Made by a program: the position numbers and the translations under genes. The notes beneath the pieces were generated by a model. The model made no database searches, was not told the origin of the DNA, and saw only the letters and a list, made by a program, of their open reading frames with translations. Below, one piece after another: positions 1-8,838 of a stretch of 64,000 bases of DNA (its first letter is position 1; every line of letters begins with the position of its first letter). The DNA is from Mariprofundus erugo (lineage in GTDB: Bacteria > Pseudomonadota > Zetaproteobacteria > Mariprofundales > Mariprofundaceae): the NCBI RefSeq assembly GCF_005818865.1, contig NZ_VBRY01000003.1:186001-250000 (forward strand), read 5' to 3'.

Positions 1-19
1 TGCATGGATGATAGCAAGA

Positions 20-51
20 AAAAAGGCGACCGGATGAACAGTCGCCTTTTT
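20..51. terminator. Bidirectional intrinsic terminator downstream of ppa
   Basis: Perfect 10-bp stem, AAAAGGCGAC (21-30) with GTCGCCTTTT (41-50), around a 10-nt loop. It has A residues on one side and T residues on the other, so it can work in both directions. It lies 23 nt after the ppa stop codon and would also insulate ppa from a gene to the left of the window. Confidence 0.85.
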
Positions 52-73
52 ATCTTACCGGATCATCGTATGA

Positions 74-607
74 TCAGTCTTTGCCGTTGAAACGTGCGAT
101 CGACTCGGTGATCTCTTTCTTGGCCATTTCGGCATCGCCCCAGCCGGTGACCTTCACCCATTTGTTCTTCTCAAGATCTTTGTAGTGCTCGAAAAAGTGC
201 TGGATCTGGTCGATCAGGAATTTCGGAAGATCTTCAGGACCTTTGACATTGCAGTAGACTGGTTTGAGCTTGGAAACAGGAACGGCCAGAACTTTTGCAT
301 CCATACCTGCTTCATCTTCCATCTGCAGTACGCCGATCGGACGGCACTTGATGACGCAGCCCGGGATCAGGGCGAACTGGGAAACGACCAGTACATCGAC
401 CGGGTCACCGTCGTCGGAAAGTGTGTTCGGTACAAAGCCGTAGTTGCACGGATAGTGCATGGCGGTGTGCATGAAGCGGTCAACAAAAATCGCCCCGGAT
501 TCCTTGTCCAGCTCGTATTTGATCGGGTCGCCGTGCTGCGGTACCTCGATCACAACATTGATATCCTCAGGCGCGTTATCGCCTGCCGGAATTTTACTAA
601 TATCCAT
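74..607 (-). CDS. ppa: Inorganic pyrophosphatase (family I)
   Basis: Cytoplasmic enzyme that hydrolyses pyrophosphate to two phosphates and so pulls nucleic acid, protein and lipid synthesis forward. The 177-residue product has the family I signature DGDPVD at residues 66-71, which supplies metal-binding aspartates, preceded by the conserved segment [13 protein letters not shown]. The length matches bacterial hexameric PPases. The frame stays open 44 codons further upstream, but the ATG at 607 is chosen because AGGGGG precedes it at normal spacing and the product then begins with the usual short N-terminus. It is a single gene, divergent from nfeD, with its own terminator. Confidence 0.95.
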   Translation of the reverse strand: MDISKIPAGDNAPEDINVVIEVPQHGDPIKYELDKESGAIFVDRFMHTAMHYPCNYGFVPNTLSDDGDPVDVLVVSQFALIPGCVIKCRPIGVLQMEDEAGMDAKVLAVPVSKLKPVYCNVKGPEDLPKFLIDQIQHFFEHYKDLEKNKWVKVTGWGDAEMAKKEITESIARFNGKD

Positions 608-637
608 TGATTCCCCCTGTTTAAGTTTGCGATCGAC

Positions 638-665
638 ATTGTAGGCACGATCATTGCATGTACAA
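638..665 (-). promoter_or_regulatory. Candidate sigma-70 promoter of ppa
   Basis: On the minus strand, TTGTAC (665-660), 16 nt and TACAAT (643-638) form a -35/-10 pair with a good -10 hexamer and a weak -35. The predicted leader to the ppa start is about 25 nt. Recognised by eye only. Confidence 0.35.
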
Positions 666-773
666 GCAACAAAAAAAATCGCCGCTGGTTGCCGGGTGAT
701 GCCCTGCAAACGGATGCAGGATTGCTTCTGTGGCAGCACAGGTTCAGGCTGCTGGAAGTAAAAGGGAGCTGCA

Positions 774-1247
774 ATGGAATCGTTAATCTCAAACAGTTAC
801 GTCTTCTGGGGCTTGCTGGCGCTGCTGTTATTGCTGGCGGAAGCGGCGACGTTTACATCGGTCGCCTTTGTTTTCTCCATTGCTGCGGCGATTGTCTTTC
901 TCTCTCTCTTTGTCGCGGATGCGCCGCAGTCGCTGGCCGGTCAGCTGTTGTTATTTGCCGTGGCCGGTGTGGTCCTGTTGTATCCGATTCGGCGTTTTCA
1001 GAAAAGAACGGCAACCGCCCCGACGACCGGTGATGTGGCGGCCTCCATTGAAGGGGCTCCCGGCGGTGTCATCAGACATGCCGATGAGGGAGGCTGCAGC
1101 GGGCGGGTGCTGCTCGATCATGCCTTTCTCGGCGGGCGTGAGTGGATGTTTGAATCAGAAACGGTTGTGCAGCCGGGGCAGCGTGTTCGTATTGCCGATG
1201 TGCATGGAAATATTTTGAAAGTAGATCTTCACAGAGGAGAATCATAA
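774..1247 (+). CDS. NfeD-like membrane protein
   Basis: A 157-residue protein of the short NfeD family. Two hydrophobic stretches (about residues 8-48 and 56-74) anchor it, and a soluble C-terminal region (about 85-155) matches the OB-fold of NfeD proteins. These proteins are thought to work with SPFH/stomatin partners in membrane quality control; the exact role is unknown. AAAGGGAG lies 5 nt before the ATG. Its stop overlaps the ATG of the next gene (TAATG), an SPFH protein, which is the classic NfeD-stomatin pairing. Confidence 0.85.
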   Translation: MESLISNSYVFWGLLALLLLLAEAATFTSVAFVFSIAAAIVFLSLFVADAPQSLAGQLLLFAVAGVVLLYPIRRFQKRTATAPTTGDVAASIEGAPGGVIRHADEGGCSGRVLLDHAFLGGREWMFESETVVQPGQRVRIADVHGNILKVDLHRGES

Positions 1248-2107
1248 TGGATGAAACCCTTTCTGCCGGCACACTCCTGATGCTGTTTATCGGAGCCATT
1301 CTTGCCATGGCTGTGGGCATGGGGGTGCGCATTGTCCCCCAGGGCAGCAACTATGTGGTGCAGCGGCTGGGCAAATACCTGAAGACGCTGCCGCCGGGGC
1401 TGAATTTTATTATTCCGTTTGTGGATGATGTGGCGGCAAGGGTGACGACTAAGGAGATTGTGCTGGATATTCCGGGGCAGGAGGTGATTACCCGTGATAA
1501 TGCCGTGATTATTGCCAATGCCGTGGCCTTTATTCAGGTCACCAAGCCGGACCAGGCCATCTATGGTGTTGAAAACTATGAGCAGGCCATTGTGAATATC
1601 ATTCAGACCACCCTGCGCAGCATTATTGGTGGCACAGCCCTTGATGATGCGCTCTCTTCACGGGAGGAGATTCGCGTCAAGCTCAAGGACGGTATCGCGG
1701 ATAATATCACTGATTGGGGTATTACCCTGAAAAACGTCGAGATTCAGGATATCAAGCCGTCGGTGACGATGCAGCAGGCGATGGAGGCTCAGGCGGCAGC
1801 AGAGCGGTTGCGTCGTGCGACAGTCACCAAGGCGGAGGGTGAAAAAGCGGCCGCTATTCTTGAGGCGCAGGGGCGCATGGAGGCATCCAAGCTTGATGCC
1901 GAGGCTCAGGTGATACTTTCCAATGCCTCAAAAGTGGCGATCGAAAATGTGAGTGGTGCGATTCAGGGGCAGGAGCTGCCGGCCATGTATCTGCTGGGGC
2001 AGAAATATATCGAGGCGATCGGTGATGTGGCGGCATCGGATAATGCCAAAACCATGATTATACCGGCCGATCTTCCAGCGGCCATTCGCGGCATGCTGGG
2101 GAAATAG
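1247..2107 (+). CDS. SPFH/Band 7 (stomatin, QmcA-like) membrane protein
   Basis: A 286-residue member of the SPFH/prohibitin superfamily. One N-terminal membrane segment (about residues 8-25) is followed by the typical start of a stomatin domain (VPQGSNYVVQRLGKY, then LPPGLNFIIP) and by a long alanine/glutamate-rich coiled coil (about 175-240) that drives oligomerisation. Such proteins form large membrane-bound rings or cages. Translation is coupled to the NfeD-like gene through a 1-nt overlap, and the two products probably act together. Confidence 0.9.
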   Translation: MDETLSAGTLLMLFIGAILAMAVGMGVRIVPQGSNYVVQRLGKYLKTLPPGLNFIIPFVDDVAARVTTKEIVLDIPGQEVITRDNAVIIANAVAFIQVTKPDQAIYGVENYEQAIVNIIQTTLRSIIGGTALDDALSSREEIRVKLKDGIADNITDWGITLKNVEIQDIKPSVTMQQAMEAQAAAERLRRATVTKAEGEKAAAILEAQGRMEASKLDAEAQVILSNASKVAIENVSGAIQGQELPAMYLLGQKYIEAIGDVAASDNAKTMIIPADLPAAIRGMLGK

Positions 2108-2136
2108 GTCCGGGCGGATGTCGTCCGTACAGGCGC

Positions 2137-2163
2137 GGCCATTCACGGCCGGCACGGAAGCGC
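2137..2163. repeat. Copy 1 of a dispersed intergenic 27-bp palindromic repeat
   Basis: It begins GGCCATTCACGGCC and continues GGCACGGAAGCGC. It matches 24 of 27 bases of a copy at 34670-34696. It contains GGCC/GGCC and, extended to 2167, GCCGGC/GCCGGC self-complementarity, so it can fold. It lies between the convergent ends of the SPFH gene and the sensor kinase and may end transcription, though there is no T tract. Confidence 0.6.
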
Positions 2164-2167
2164 CGGC

Positions 2168-3943
2168 TTAATCAGCGTTTCCATGGTTTTTCGCATTGGT
2201 TAAGGGCAGAAGAATATCTACGCGGGTTCCATGGCCCGGTGTGCTGTTGATGCTGATTTTTCCGGCCAGTGAGTGAACAACGCCGTGAACCAGTGATAAG
2301 CCGAGCCCGACGCCCTCTCCCTGTGGTTTGGTGGTGAAAAAGGGATCGAAAACAGAGGCGAGGTTCTCCGGCGAAATACCACAACCATTATCCTCGATGG
2401 TCAGGCTGGCGTATTGCAGGGTATCTGCCGTGGTCGCAGCAAGCGACAGGCGGATATTACCTGCAGTCTTGTCGGCTATGGCATCGATGGCATTGCTCAG
2501 CAGGTGCTGCAGCATGGCCTCAAGCTTGTTGTAATCGGCCTCCAGATACAGTGGCGCGGGAGTCACGTCGAGGCTAAGCGTGATGTTGTCAGGGCGGGGG
2601 ATGGCGGTGGCCTGCCGATTGATCAGCTCATTAAGGATGAGGCCGCTTTTTTCGAAAATATCGACCTGGGCAAAGGTCATCAGATGTTTGACGAGCCCTG
2701 CTGCACGCTGGCATGAGTGGTCAATGGTATGAAGTCTTGCCTGCAGCTCCGGCCGGTCGGCCAGTTTACTGCGTATCAGGTAGGTCGCGCCGATGATGCC
2801 GGTGAGGATGTTGTTGAATTCGTGTCCGATGCCGCCGGCGATGGTAACCATGGCGGCGGTTTTTTCCTGCTCGGCTTTTGCTTCGAGCGAACGTATTTCA
2901 GCCAGACGGTGCAGCCTTGATTCTCTGATCAGCCGTTGCAAGCCGAGAATAATGATGGCGATGGCAATGCCGAAGGCGATGGCACCGCTCATCATCATGT
3001 GGTGCTCGCCGGCAACCCTGGCATCAATGTATGCGTCGCTATAGTAGGCGACAAGCTTCCACTCTCTTCTGGTCGGTCCGTTTACCCGCAGGCCGAAGTT
3101 GCTGAACAGATCCGCCGGGCTGATGGTGTCACTGATGTAGGTGCCGCCATGGTCGTGGCTGACGGATCTCTTTGTCCGGCTGATCGCCTGCCATGCCTGC
3201 GGCGCCTGGTTGGCCAGTGTGCGGTTTTCCCGTCCCGGAAACATAAAGGCCCACAAGTCCTGCTTCTCCGGTCCGGCCAGCCAGAATCCCTCTTCATTGA
3301 GCAGAGATACGTGTTGGGCTGAGCTGGCTGCCATTTCCATTTGCAGGTGAGTCAGAATGGCTGTGCCCAGCGCATTGATCACCAGCAGGCCGATTTTTTC
3401 GCCGCCCGGGGTGTAGACCGGTTGTAGCAGGCGAATCGTCGGCTTTTCCGGCTCTTCGATGTGACCATTCTCCATGTTCAGGTCGAATGGTGAAACATAG
3501 ACCTCACCCCGCTTGAGTTTGAGCCCTTCGCGGAAGTAATAGCGATCCGACTTGTTCTGCAGCTCTGAGGCCAGTGCCGGGTGGCCGTTGTTGTAGTTGG
3601 CGCGCATCACCTCCTGGCCATCCATATTTAGCAGGCGTATCTGATCAAAGAGTGTCGATGTGCGAAGGAAAGAGAGAAAGTCCTCTGAAAGTGTGCCGGT
3701 TGACTGTATGTCCTGAATAGGGTTGTGCAGATTGATCTGATCGACAAGAAAGGCCAGTGCATTGGACATGTGGCCCAGCTCCAGTCCCAGGTCGCTCTTT
3801 AACATGGTGAGCTGGTTGCTGATATCGTGGTTGGTCTGCTCCTTGATGGAGGTGATGGTGCGTGCGCTGACCCAGTAACCGGCGGCGGCGGATATGCAGA
3901 GGCAGAGCAGGGTGATCAGGGCTGTGCGCAATGTCGCGATCAT
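2168..3943 (-). CDS. Membrane sensor histidine kinase with a Cache-like periplasmic domain
   Basis: A 591-residue kinase. Membrane segment 1 is about residues 7-25. A periplasmic region (about 30-312) has the helical start and alternating strands of a double-Cache sensor, and membrane segment 2 is about 317-336. A short linker leads to a HisKA-like domain with GGIGHEFNN (phospho-acceptor His374), then an HATPase with DNGCGI and GVGLGLS motifs. There is no HAMP, PAS or receiver domain and no response regulator gene nearby, so it is an orphan kinase. GGAGG precedes the ATG at 3943. The ligand cannot be told from sequence. Confidence 0.88.
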   Translation of the reverse strand: MIATLRTALITLLCLCISAAAGYWVSARTITSIKEQTNHDISNQLTMLKSDLGLELGHMSNALAFLVDQINLHNPIQDIQSTGTLSEDFLSFLRTSTLFDQIRLLNMDGQEVMRANYNNGHPALASELQNKSDRYYFREGLKLKRGEVYVSPFDLNMENGHIEEPEKPTIRLLQPVYTPGGEKIGLLVINALGTAILTHLQMEMAASSAQHVSLLNEEGFWLAGPEKQDLWAFMFPGRENRTLANQAPQAWQAISRTKRSVSHDHGGTYISDTISPADLFSNFGLRVNGPTRREWKLVAYYSDAYIDARVAGEHHMMMSGAIAFGIAIAIIILGLQRLIRESRLHRLAEIRSLEAKAEQEKTAAMVTIAGGIGHEFNNILTGIIGATYLIRSKLADRPELQARLHTIDHSCQRAAGLVKHLMTFAQVDIFEKSGLILNELINRQATAIPRPDNITLSLDVTPAPLYLEADYNKLEAMLQHLLSNAIDAIADKTAGNIRLSLAATTADTLQYASLTIEDNGCGISPENLASVFDPFFTTKPQGEGVGLGLSLVHGVVHSLAGKISINSTPGHGTRVDILLPLTNAKNHGNAD

Positions 3944-4032
3944 GATGTGTTATCCTCCATGGATGCGGCCTGACAGGAGGCTGCTGCGCTTCATGCGCTC
4001 TGGTTTTCAGGGCAGCTCTGCTGCTCGCGGGA

Positions 4033-4476
4033 TCAGGGTGATTTTTTCATGCAGCAGTATTTGGTTTTTTTGCCACTGCCGCAGGGGCAGCGGCTGTTTC
4101 GTGCAGCTTCACTGACATCACAGACACCGTCAAGGTAGCGCCAGTGTCCATCGACTTGCGCGAAGCGGCTGGTTTCATGCAGCGTCATCACGCGCGCACC
4201 CTCCATGAAGCCGGCAATGAACTCGACCGTGTCGGTACCGCTTTTGAGAATGGTGAGGCCAAGCCAGTCGGTATTTGTTGGCGACACTCGCGACGGGCGG
4301 GTGTCCGGATGCCAGCTTTCACGCAGGTAGGCCCATGCCCCGGTGACATATGCACTGTAGCGTGAGCGCATCAGTGCTTCAGCGGAAGGGGCGGTGGCAC
4401 CATGGATGACCGGTTCGCAGCAGCTGGCAAATGGCCGGTCGCTGCCACAGGGGCAGGTGTCCGTATTGTCAGGCAT
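4033..4476 (-). CDS. ychJ: YchJ-family protein with two SEC-C zinc motifs
   Basis: The 147-residue product has a SEC-C motif at each end: CPCGSDRPFASCC near residue 8 and CPCGSGKKTKYCC near 134, the motif that binds zinc in the SecA C-terminus. Between them is the conserved YchJ core (MRSRYSAYV, NTF2-like fold in this family). Function is not established. The start at 4476 is chosen because the ATG overlaps the stop of the upstream gene by 8 nt; the frame is open about 10 codons further up, but those lie inside the neighbour. The two genes are probably translated together. Confidence 0.85.
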   Translation of the reverse strand: MPDNTDTCPCGSDRPFASCCEPVIHGATAPSAEALMRSRYSAYVTGAWAYLRESWHPDTRPSRVSPTNTDWLGLTILKSGTDTVEFIAGFMEGARVMTLHETSRFAQVDGHWRYLDGVCDVSEAARNSRCPCGSGKKTKYCCMKKSP

Positions 4477-4900
4477 CCGGGTCAATAATATGATCCATGA
4501 TGTCATCCTCGCTGAGGTTGTCGCCGCAGACGGTTTTCTTGCGGACTGAAATGCCGGCCTTGTGTACGGAGTCCTTGTCGCCGGTGATCAGCGGGTGCCA
4601 GTCGAACAGGGGTTTGCCCTCGTGCAGCAGGCGGTAGGCACATGTGTCCGGCAGCCATGAGTACTGTTTGTCGGTCAGTGTGCGGGTGTCCATGCAATCG
4701 GGAATCAGTGTTGTGCGGTTCTGATAGTCGGTGCAGCGGCAGGTGTTATCATTGAACAGGCGGCAGCGGATATCAGTGTAGAGTATTTCACCGCTGTCCT
4801 CATCTTCAAACTTCCATACACAGCAGCGGCCACAGCCATCGCACAGGCTGTCCCACTCTTCGTTGGTCATCTCTTTCAGTGATTTTTCTTCCCAGAACAT
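4469..4900 (-). CDS. ycgN: YcgN/UPF0260-type cysteine-cluster protein
   Basis: A 143-residue protein resembling E. coli YcgN: it opens with FWEEKSLKEMTNEEWDSLCD and carries CDGCGRCC near residue 22, more cysteines in the next 50 residues, and the conserved WLPDTCAYRLL and WHPLITG segments. Proteins with this CxxCxxCC-type cluster are presumed to bind zinc or an iron-sulfur cluster; the role is unknown. The frame runs 28 codons further upstream, but the ATG at 4900 has AGGAGA just before it and matches the family N-terminus. First gene of a two-gene operon with the YchJ-like gene. Confidence 0.87.
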   Translation of the reverse strand: MFWEEKSLKEMTNEEWDSLCDGCGRCCVWKFEDEDSGEILYTDIRCRLFNDNTCRCTDYQNRTTLIPDCMDTRTLTDKQYSWLPDTCAYRLLHEGKPLFDWHPLITGDKDSVHKAGISVRKKTVCGDNLSEDDIMDHIIDPDA

Positions 4901-5170
4901 GGCATCTCCTGTTTTCGCTGCCCATGCTACCCACAATTTCCCACCTGAAACCAGTTTTGTCGTTTTATCGGCCGGATGAGCCACGGCTGTGGCCTCTTTC
5001 TGTTTCGATGTGGCACGTGTTTTTCCTTTTAAAATAAACGTCTTTCTGATTCGGTGAAAGTTAATTCCCGTTCCGTAAAAAAATCCTTTGTCTGCAGGGA
5101 GTTCGATGCGGTTGTCAGGAGGGCGTCCCGTGGCTGTGGCGAAATGGTCCGAGCCTCAAAAAATACGAGG

Positions 5171-5232
5171 TGACAGGGGTTGACAAGGGTTGTCAGGTGG
5201 ACACTATTGGCATTTGGTGGGGATTTGTGGGT
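5171..5232 (+). promoter_or_regulatory. mraZ promoter region with 10-bp-phased MraZ-box array
   Basis: The 371 bases between the ycgN start and mraZ contain no convincing gene. Four TGG triplets lie exactly 10 bp apart at 5198, 5208, 5218 and 5228. The last two form TGGGG-ATTTG-TGGGT, that is TGGGN boxes separated by 5 nt, the arrangement MraZ binds in E. coli. The series extends upstream as TGACA/TGACA/TGTCA at 5171, 5181 and 5191. A TTGACA (5180-5185) could be the -35; ACTATT 17 nt later is only a weak -10. Overlap of boxes and promoter suggests autorepression by MraZ. Confidence 0.6.
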
Positions 5233-5271
5233 AAGTTGCCCACGTGATGATGCGGAGAGGGTCGGAAACAG

Positions 5272-5703
5272 ATGTTTCAAGGCGAATTCAGCAATAACAT
5301 GGATGACAAGGGACGCGTCAGCATCCCTGCTGCGTTCCGTGATGCCCTGAATTCCTGTCATGCCGACAACACACTGATCGTGGCCCGTTCGCATAACTCC
5401 CCCAATCTGGTGGCTTATCCGATGCGTGAGTGGAAGCGTCTGCTGGCGCGGGTCAATGCCATGCAGCCCAGCAAGCAGGTGGCTGCTTTCAGGCGTGCCG
5501 TGATTGGTGCTGCCCAGGAGTGCATCCCGGACCGTCAGGGCAGGGTGCTGCTCTCTCCTGTTTTGCGTGAGCACGCATCACTCTCTCGTGCGGTTCATTT
5601 CGCCGGAACCGGCGAGCTTTTTGAAATCTGGGATAGTGAGGCCTGGTCCAGGCAGCTGGATGCTGATCTGGCTCTGCTCCAGGATTTCGAGCTCGGTCTT
5701 TAA
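5272..5703 (+). CDS. mraZ: Transcriptional regulator MraZ
   Basis: A 143-residue DNA-binding protein made of two SpoVT/AbrB-type halves. The first begins MFQGEFSNNMDDKGRVSIPA and the second contains CIPDRQGRVLLSP near residue 85, both matching the DxKGR signature of the family. It forms rings and usually represses its own dcw operon. It is the first gene of the cluster, directly downstream of the phased TGG array. GGAGAGG lies 11 nt before the ATG, slightly far. Its stop overlaps the rsmH start by 1 nt (TAATG). Confidence 0.95.
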   Translation: MFQGEFSNNMDDKGRVSIPAAFRDALNSCHADNTLIVARSHNSPNLVAYPMREWKRLLARVNAMQPSKQVAAFRRAVIGAAQECIPDRQGRVLLSPVLREHASLSRAVHFAGTGELFEIWDSEAWSRQLDADLALLQDFELGL

Positions 5704-6704
5704 TGCCGGTGGCGCAGGATGAAATATACTCCGAGCATATCCCGGTACTCCGCGATGCTTTTGTCGGTGCCCTGTTCGACGACCCGGACGGATACTATGT
5801 CGATTGCACCTTCGGACGAGGCGGGCATAGCCGGCAGCTGCTTGAGCGACTCTCGGCAGACGGCCGGTTGCTTGCGCTCGACCGGGATCCTGATGCTGTT
5901 GCTGCAGGAGAAGCGCTGGCGCAGTGCGACCCGCGTTTTGCCATTGCGCATGCCGATTTCGCCAGGCTTGGTGAGGTTCTCGCCGAAAAAGGATGGGACA
6001 AGGTGAGCGCCATCGGTTTCGATCTGGGCGTTTCGTCGCCGCAGGTGGATCAGGCAGAGCGTGGCTTCTCTTTCCGTCAGGCCGGGCCGCTGGATATGCG
6101 GATGGATGTCTCATCCGGGCAGCCGCTTTCCCGTATGCTGGAACATGTATCCGAGCGCGAGCTGACGGATGTGCTGCGCCGCTTCGGTGATGAGCGTTAT
6201 GCCCAGCGCATTGCCCGGGCCATCCTGACGGCACTGCGCGAGCAGAAACTGAACTCAACGGCCGATCTCGAAAATGTCTGCTTTCATGCGGTTCCCAAAC
6301 AGGCCCGTTATGGATCCACCCACCCGGCAACCCGTACCTTTCAGGCACTGCGTATCTGGGTCAATGGTGAAATGGATCAGATTGATGCGGGTATCACGGC
6401 TGCAATCGAGCACTTGCGACCCGGTGGACGTCTGGCCGTCATCTCATTTCACTCCGGTGAAGATCGGCGTGTTCGTGACCTGATTGAGGCGCATGTGCAC
6501 CCATGCGTATGCCCTCCCCAGATGCCGCTCTGTGTGTGCGGTAAAAAGCCGACCATGCGCTGGTTGCACAAGAAGCCGCTGCGTCCGGATGAGCAGGAGG
6601 TTGCCGTGAATCCGCGCAGCCGCTCCTCCATGTTGCGGGTGGCACAGCGATTGAGTGAAGAAGAATCCGTTCGTCTGGCTGGTTATGTCGGAGGGCTGCA
6701 GTAA
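5703..6704 (+). CDS. rsmH: 16S rRNA (cytosine-1402 N4) methyltransferase RsmH
   Basis: A 333-residue SAM-dependent methyltransferase that modifies C1402 in the decoding centre of 16S rRNA. It has the family start EHIPVLRDA, the SAM-binding loop DCTFGRGGHS near residue 38, DRDP near 59, the DLGVSSPQVD block near 110 and the insert RGFSFRQAGPLDMRMD. The length is normal. Translationally coupled to mraZ upstream and ftsL downstream by 1-nt overlaps. Confidence 0.97.
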   Translation: MPVAQDEIYSEHIPVLRDAFVGALFDDPDGYYVDCTFGRGGHSRQLLERLSADGRLLALDRDPDAVAAGEALAQCDPRFAIAHADFARLGEVLAEKGWDKVSAIGFDLGVSSPQVDQAERGFSFRQAGPLDMRMDVSSGQPLSRMLEHVSERELTDVLRRFGDERYAQRIARAILTALREQKLNSTADLENVCFHAVPKQARYGSTHPATRTFQALRIWVNGEMDQIDAGITAAIEHLRPGGRLAVISFHSGEDRRVRDLIEAHVHPCVCPPQMPLCVCGKKPTMRWLHKKPLRPDEQEVAVNPRSRSSMLRVAQRLSEEESVRLAGYVGGLQ

Positions 6705-6973
6705 TGGAAGCCCTGAATTTGCGTCCGTGGATGGTGCTGCCGCTGCTGGTGATTGCAACGCTTGCCGGTGAGCAGGTCTGGCTTTCCCATTTGCGCTATG
6801 AAATGTCGCTGGATTCACAGCGCCTGATGGCTGAAAAAGAGGCGATCAAGCTTGAGTCGAGCAAGCTGCGTCTTGAGATCGCCAGCCTTACCCGGCCGGA
6901 TCGTCTGCGTGAATATGCCCGCAGCAAGCTTGGTATGGCACCGCCCAGACCGATGCAGGTATTGCGGCCATGA
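6704..6973 (+). CDS. ftsL: Cell division protein FtsL
   Basis: An 89-residue bitopic inner-membrane protein. A short cytoplasmic tail is followed by one membrane helix (about residues 9-26) and a periplasmic coiled coil (about 33-65) ending in the typical RPDRLREYARSKLGM block. In the divisome FtsL pairs with FtsB and FtsQ and activates FtsW-FtsI. The assignment rests on topology, size and its position between rsmH and ftsI, since FtsL sequences are poorly conserved. ATG overlaps the rsmH stop by 1 nt. Confidence 0.9.
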   Translation: MEALNLRPWMVLPLLVIATLAGEQVWLSHLRYEMSLDSQRLMAEKEAIKLESSKLRLEIASLTRPDRLREYARSKLGMAPPRPMQVLRP

Positions 6974-8838
6974 TCAATAAAGAACAGATATTCATTCGTC
7001 GTCGCATTGAGTTCGTGGCAGGCCTGATGGCCCTCGGGCTGCTTTTGCTGGTGGTGCGGGCGGTTGATCTGCAGTGGTTGCAGTCCGATCGTCTGAGTAC
7101 GATGGCTGAAAAACAGCGTTATCGTGAATATGTGACACTGGCTCCGCGCGGGCCGATCCTTGATCGCAAGGGGCGCGTGCTGGCCGAAAGTGTCGAGATC
7201 CCGTCGATCGCTGCGATTGCAGACGAAGTGCCCGAGGCTCGTATCAACGAGCTGGCAAAGGCGCTGGGCTATTCGCCACGCCGGCTGCAGAAAAAGCTGC
7301 ATGGTCGTAAAGGCTTTGTCTGGCTTGCCCGTCAGGTCGACCCGGTACAGGCCGAAAAGATTATGGCGCTGGATATTGCCGGTGTCCGTATGGAGAAAGA
7401 GTGGCGTCGTTATCAGCCGCTTGGTCCGGTGACCGGCCATCTGCTTGGCTTTGTCGGCATCGATGGCAAGGGGCTTGAGGGGATTGAGCGGCGCTGGAAC
7501 AGCCAGTTGAGTGGCGAGCCCGGCGTACGTCAGGTGCGTCGCGATGCTCGCGGTCACTCTCTGCCGGACGGGGTCTGGTTGCGTGAACCGACACCGGGCA
7601 AGGGTTTTACCCTGACGCTGGATGCGACGATTCAGAGTATTGCCTATGCGGCGCTGGCTGAAGGTGTGCATGAACAGCAGGCCAAGGGTGGCTCGGTTGT
7701 GGTGATGCGTCCGGCTGACGGGGCGATTCTGGCGATGGTGAACTGGCCGGGCTACAACCCCAACGACTTCCGTCATTATAATCCGAGTGAGTGGCGTAAC
7801 CGTGCCATTACCGATGTGTTTGAGCCCGGCTCGACGATGAAGCCGTTTACCATTGCGGCCGCGCTGGAGTCGGGCCGCTGGCAGCCGGATTCACAGGTGT
7901 TCTGTGAGAATGGGGCTTTCAGAGTGGCCGATTATACCATCCACGATGATCATAAGGCCGGCTGGCTTGATATCTCGGGTATTCTTGCGCACTCCAGCAA
8001 TATCGGTTCTGCCAAACTGGCGATGGATGTTGGCTCGACCCCGATGTTTGACATGCTTTCCAACGTCGGCTTCGGCAACCGGAGTGGCATCGGTTTAAGC
8101 GGGGAGTCGCCGGGCATTGTGCTACCCCCCGAACGATGGGGGCCTGTTGAGACAGCCAATATCGCGTTTGGACAGGGAATCGCCGTGACGCCGTTGCAAC
8201 TTGCAGCGGCATTTTCCGTTTTTGCCAACAAGGGTGAATTTGTCGCTCCGCGCCTGTTCTCCGATCAGGTTGAGCAACGTCGGCGTGTGATGCCGGAGAA
8301 AATCGCATCAGAAGTGCTGACGATGCTCGAGTATGCCACCAGTGAAGACGGTACCGGTAAATACGCGGTGCCCGAGGGTTATCGCATTGGCGGCAAAACA
8401 GGCACGGCACAAAAGCCGAATGCCAGGGGCGGTTACAGCAAGGGGCGCTATATGGCGGTGTTTGCAGGCATTGCGCCGGTCAATGATCCACAGCTGGTCA
8501 TTGTGGTCGTGGTGGATGAGCCGGAAAAGAGTATCTACGGCGGTCAGGTTGCAGCCCCGATTTTTCGTCACATCGCAGAGAGTACACTGCCTTATCTCGG
8601 CGTTTCCGCCCGGGTGGATGAGCAGGCTGGCTGGCGCAATATGGCGATAGCCGCCGAGGCGCCGGCGCTGAACGGGGAGTCGCTGGTCGGGCTGTCGATG
8701 CGTGAGGTAAGGCGCTATGCAGCCAGCCGCGGGCTGCGATTGAGTGTGCATGGGTCCGGCTGGGTGCGCCGTTATAAACCGTCGATGCCACTTGCTCTGC
8801 ATGAAGGTGATGTACTGGAGGTATGGCTCAATGACTAA
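6970..8838 (+). CDS. ftsI: Septal peptidoglycan transpeptidase FtsI (PBP3) with C-terminal PASTA-like domain
   Basis: A 622-residue class B penicillin-binding protein that crosslinks septal peptidoglycan. One membrane helix (about 13-32), a pedestal domain, then a transpeptidase domain with the catalytic STMK (Ser288-Lys291), SSN (342-344) and KTG (476-478). The last 55 or so residues (LVGLSMREVRRYAASRGL onward) look like a single PASTA domain, which is unusual for E. coli-type FtsI. The ATG overlaps the ftsL stop (ATGA), and the end overlaps the murE start by 8 nt. Confidence 0.96.
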   Translation: MINKEQIFIRRRIEFVAGLMALGLLLLVVRAVDLQWLQSDRLSTMAEKQRYREYVTLAPRGPILDRKGRVLAESVEIPSIAAIADEVPEARINELAKALGYSPRRLQKKLHGRKGFVWLARQVDPVQAEKIMALDIAGVRMEKEWRRYQPLGPVTGHLLGFVGIDGKGLEGIERRWNSQLSGEPGVRQVRRDARGHSLPDGVWLREPTPGKGFTLTLDATIQSIAYAALAEGVHEQQAKGGSVVVMRPADGAILAMVNWPGYNPNDFRHYNPSEWRNRAITDVFEPGSTMKPFTIAAALESGRWQPDSQVFCENGAFRVADYTIHDDHKAGWLDISGILAHSSNIGSAKLAMDVGSTPMFDMLSNVGFGNRSGIGLSGESPGIVLPPERWGPVETANIAFGQGIAVTPLQLAAAFSVFANKGEFVAPRLFSDQVEQRRRVMPEKIASEVLTMLEYATSEDGTGKYAVPEGYRIGGKTGTAQKPNARGGYSKGRYMAVFAGIAPVNDPQLVIVVVVDEPEKSIYGGQVAAPIFRHIAESTLPYLGVSARVDEQAGWRNMAIAAEAPALNGESLVGLSMREVRRYAASRGLRLSVHGSGWVRRYKPSMPLALHEGDVLEVWLND

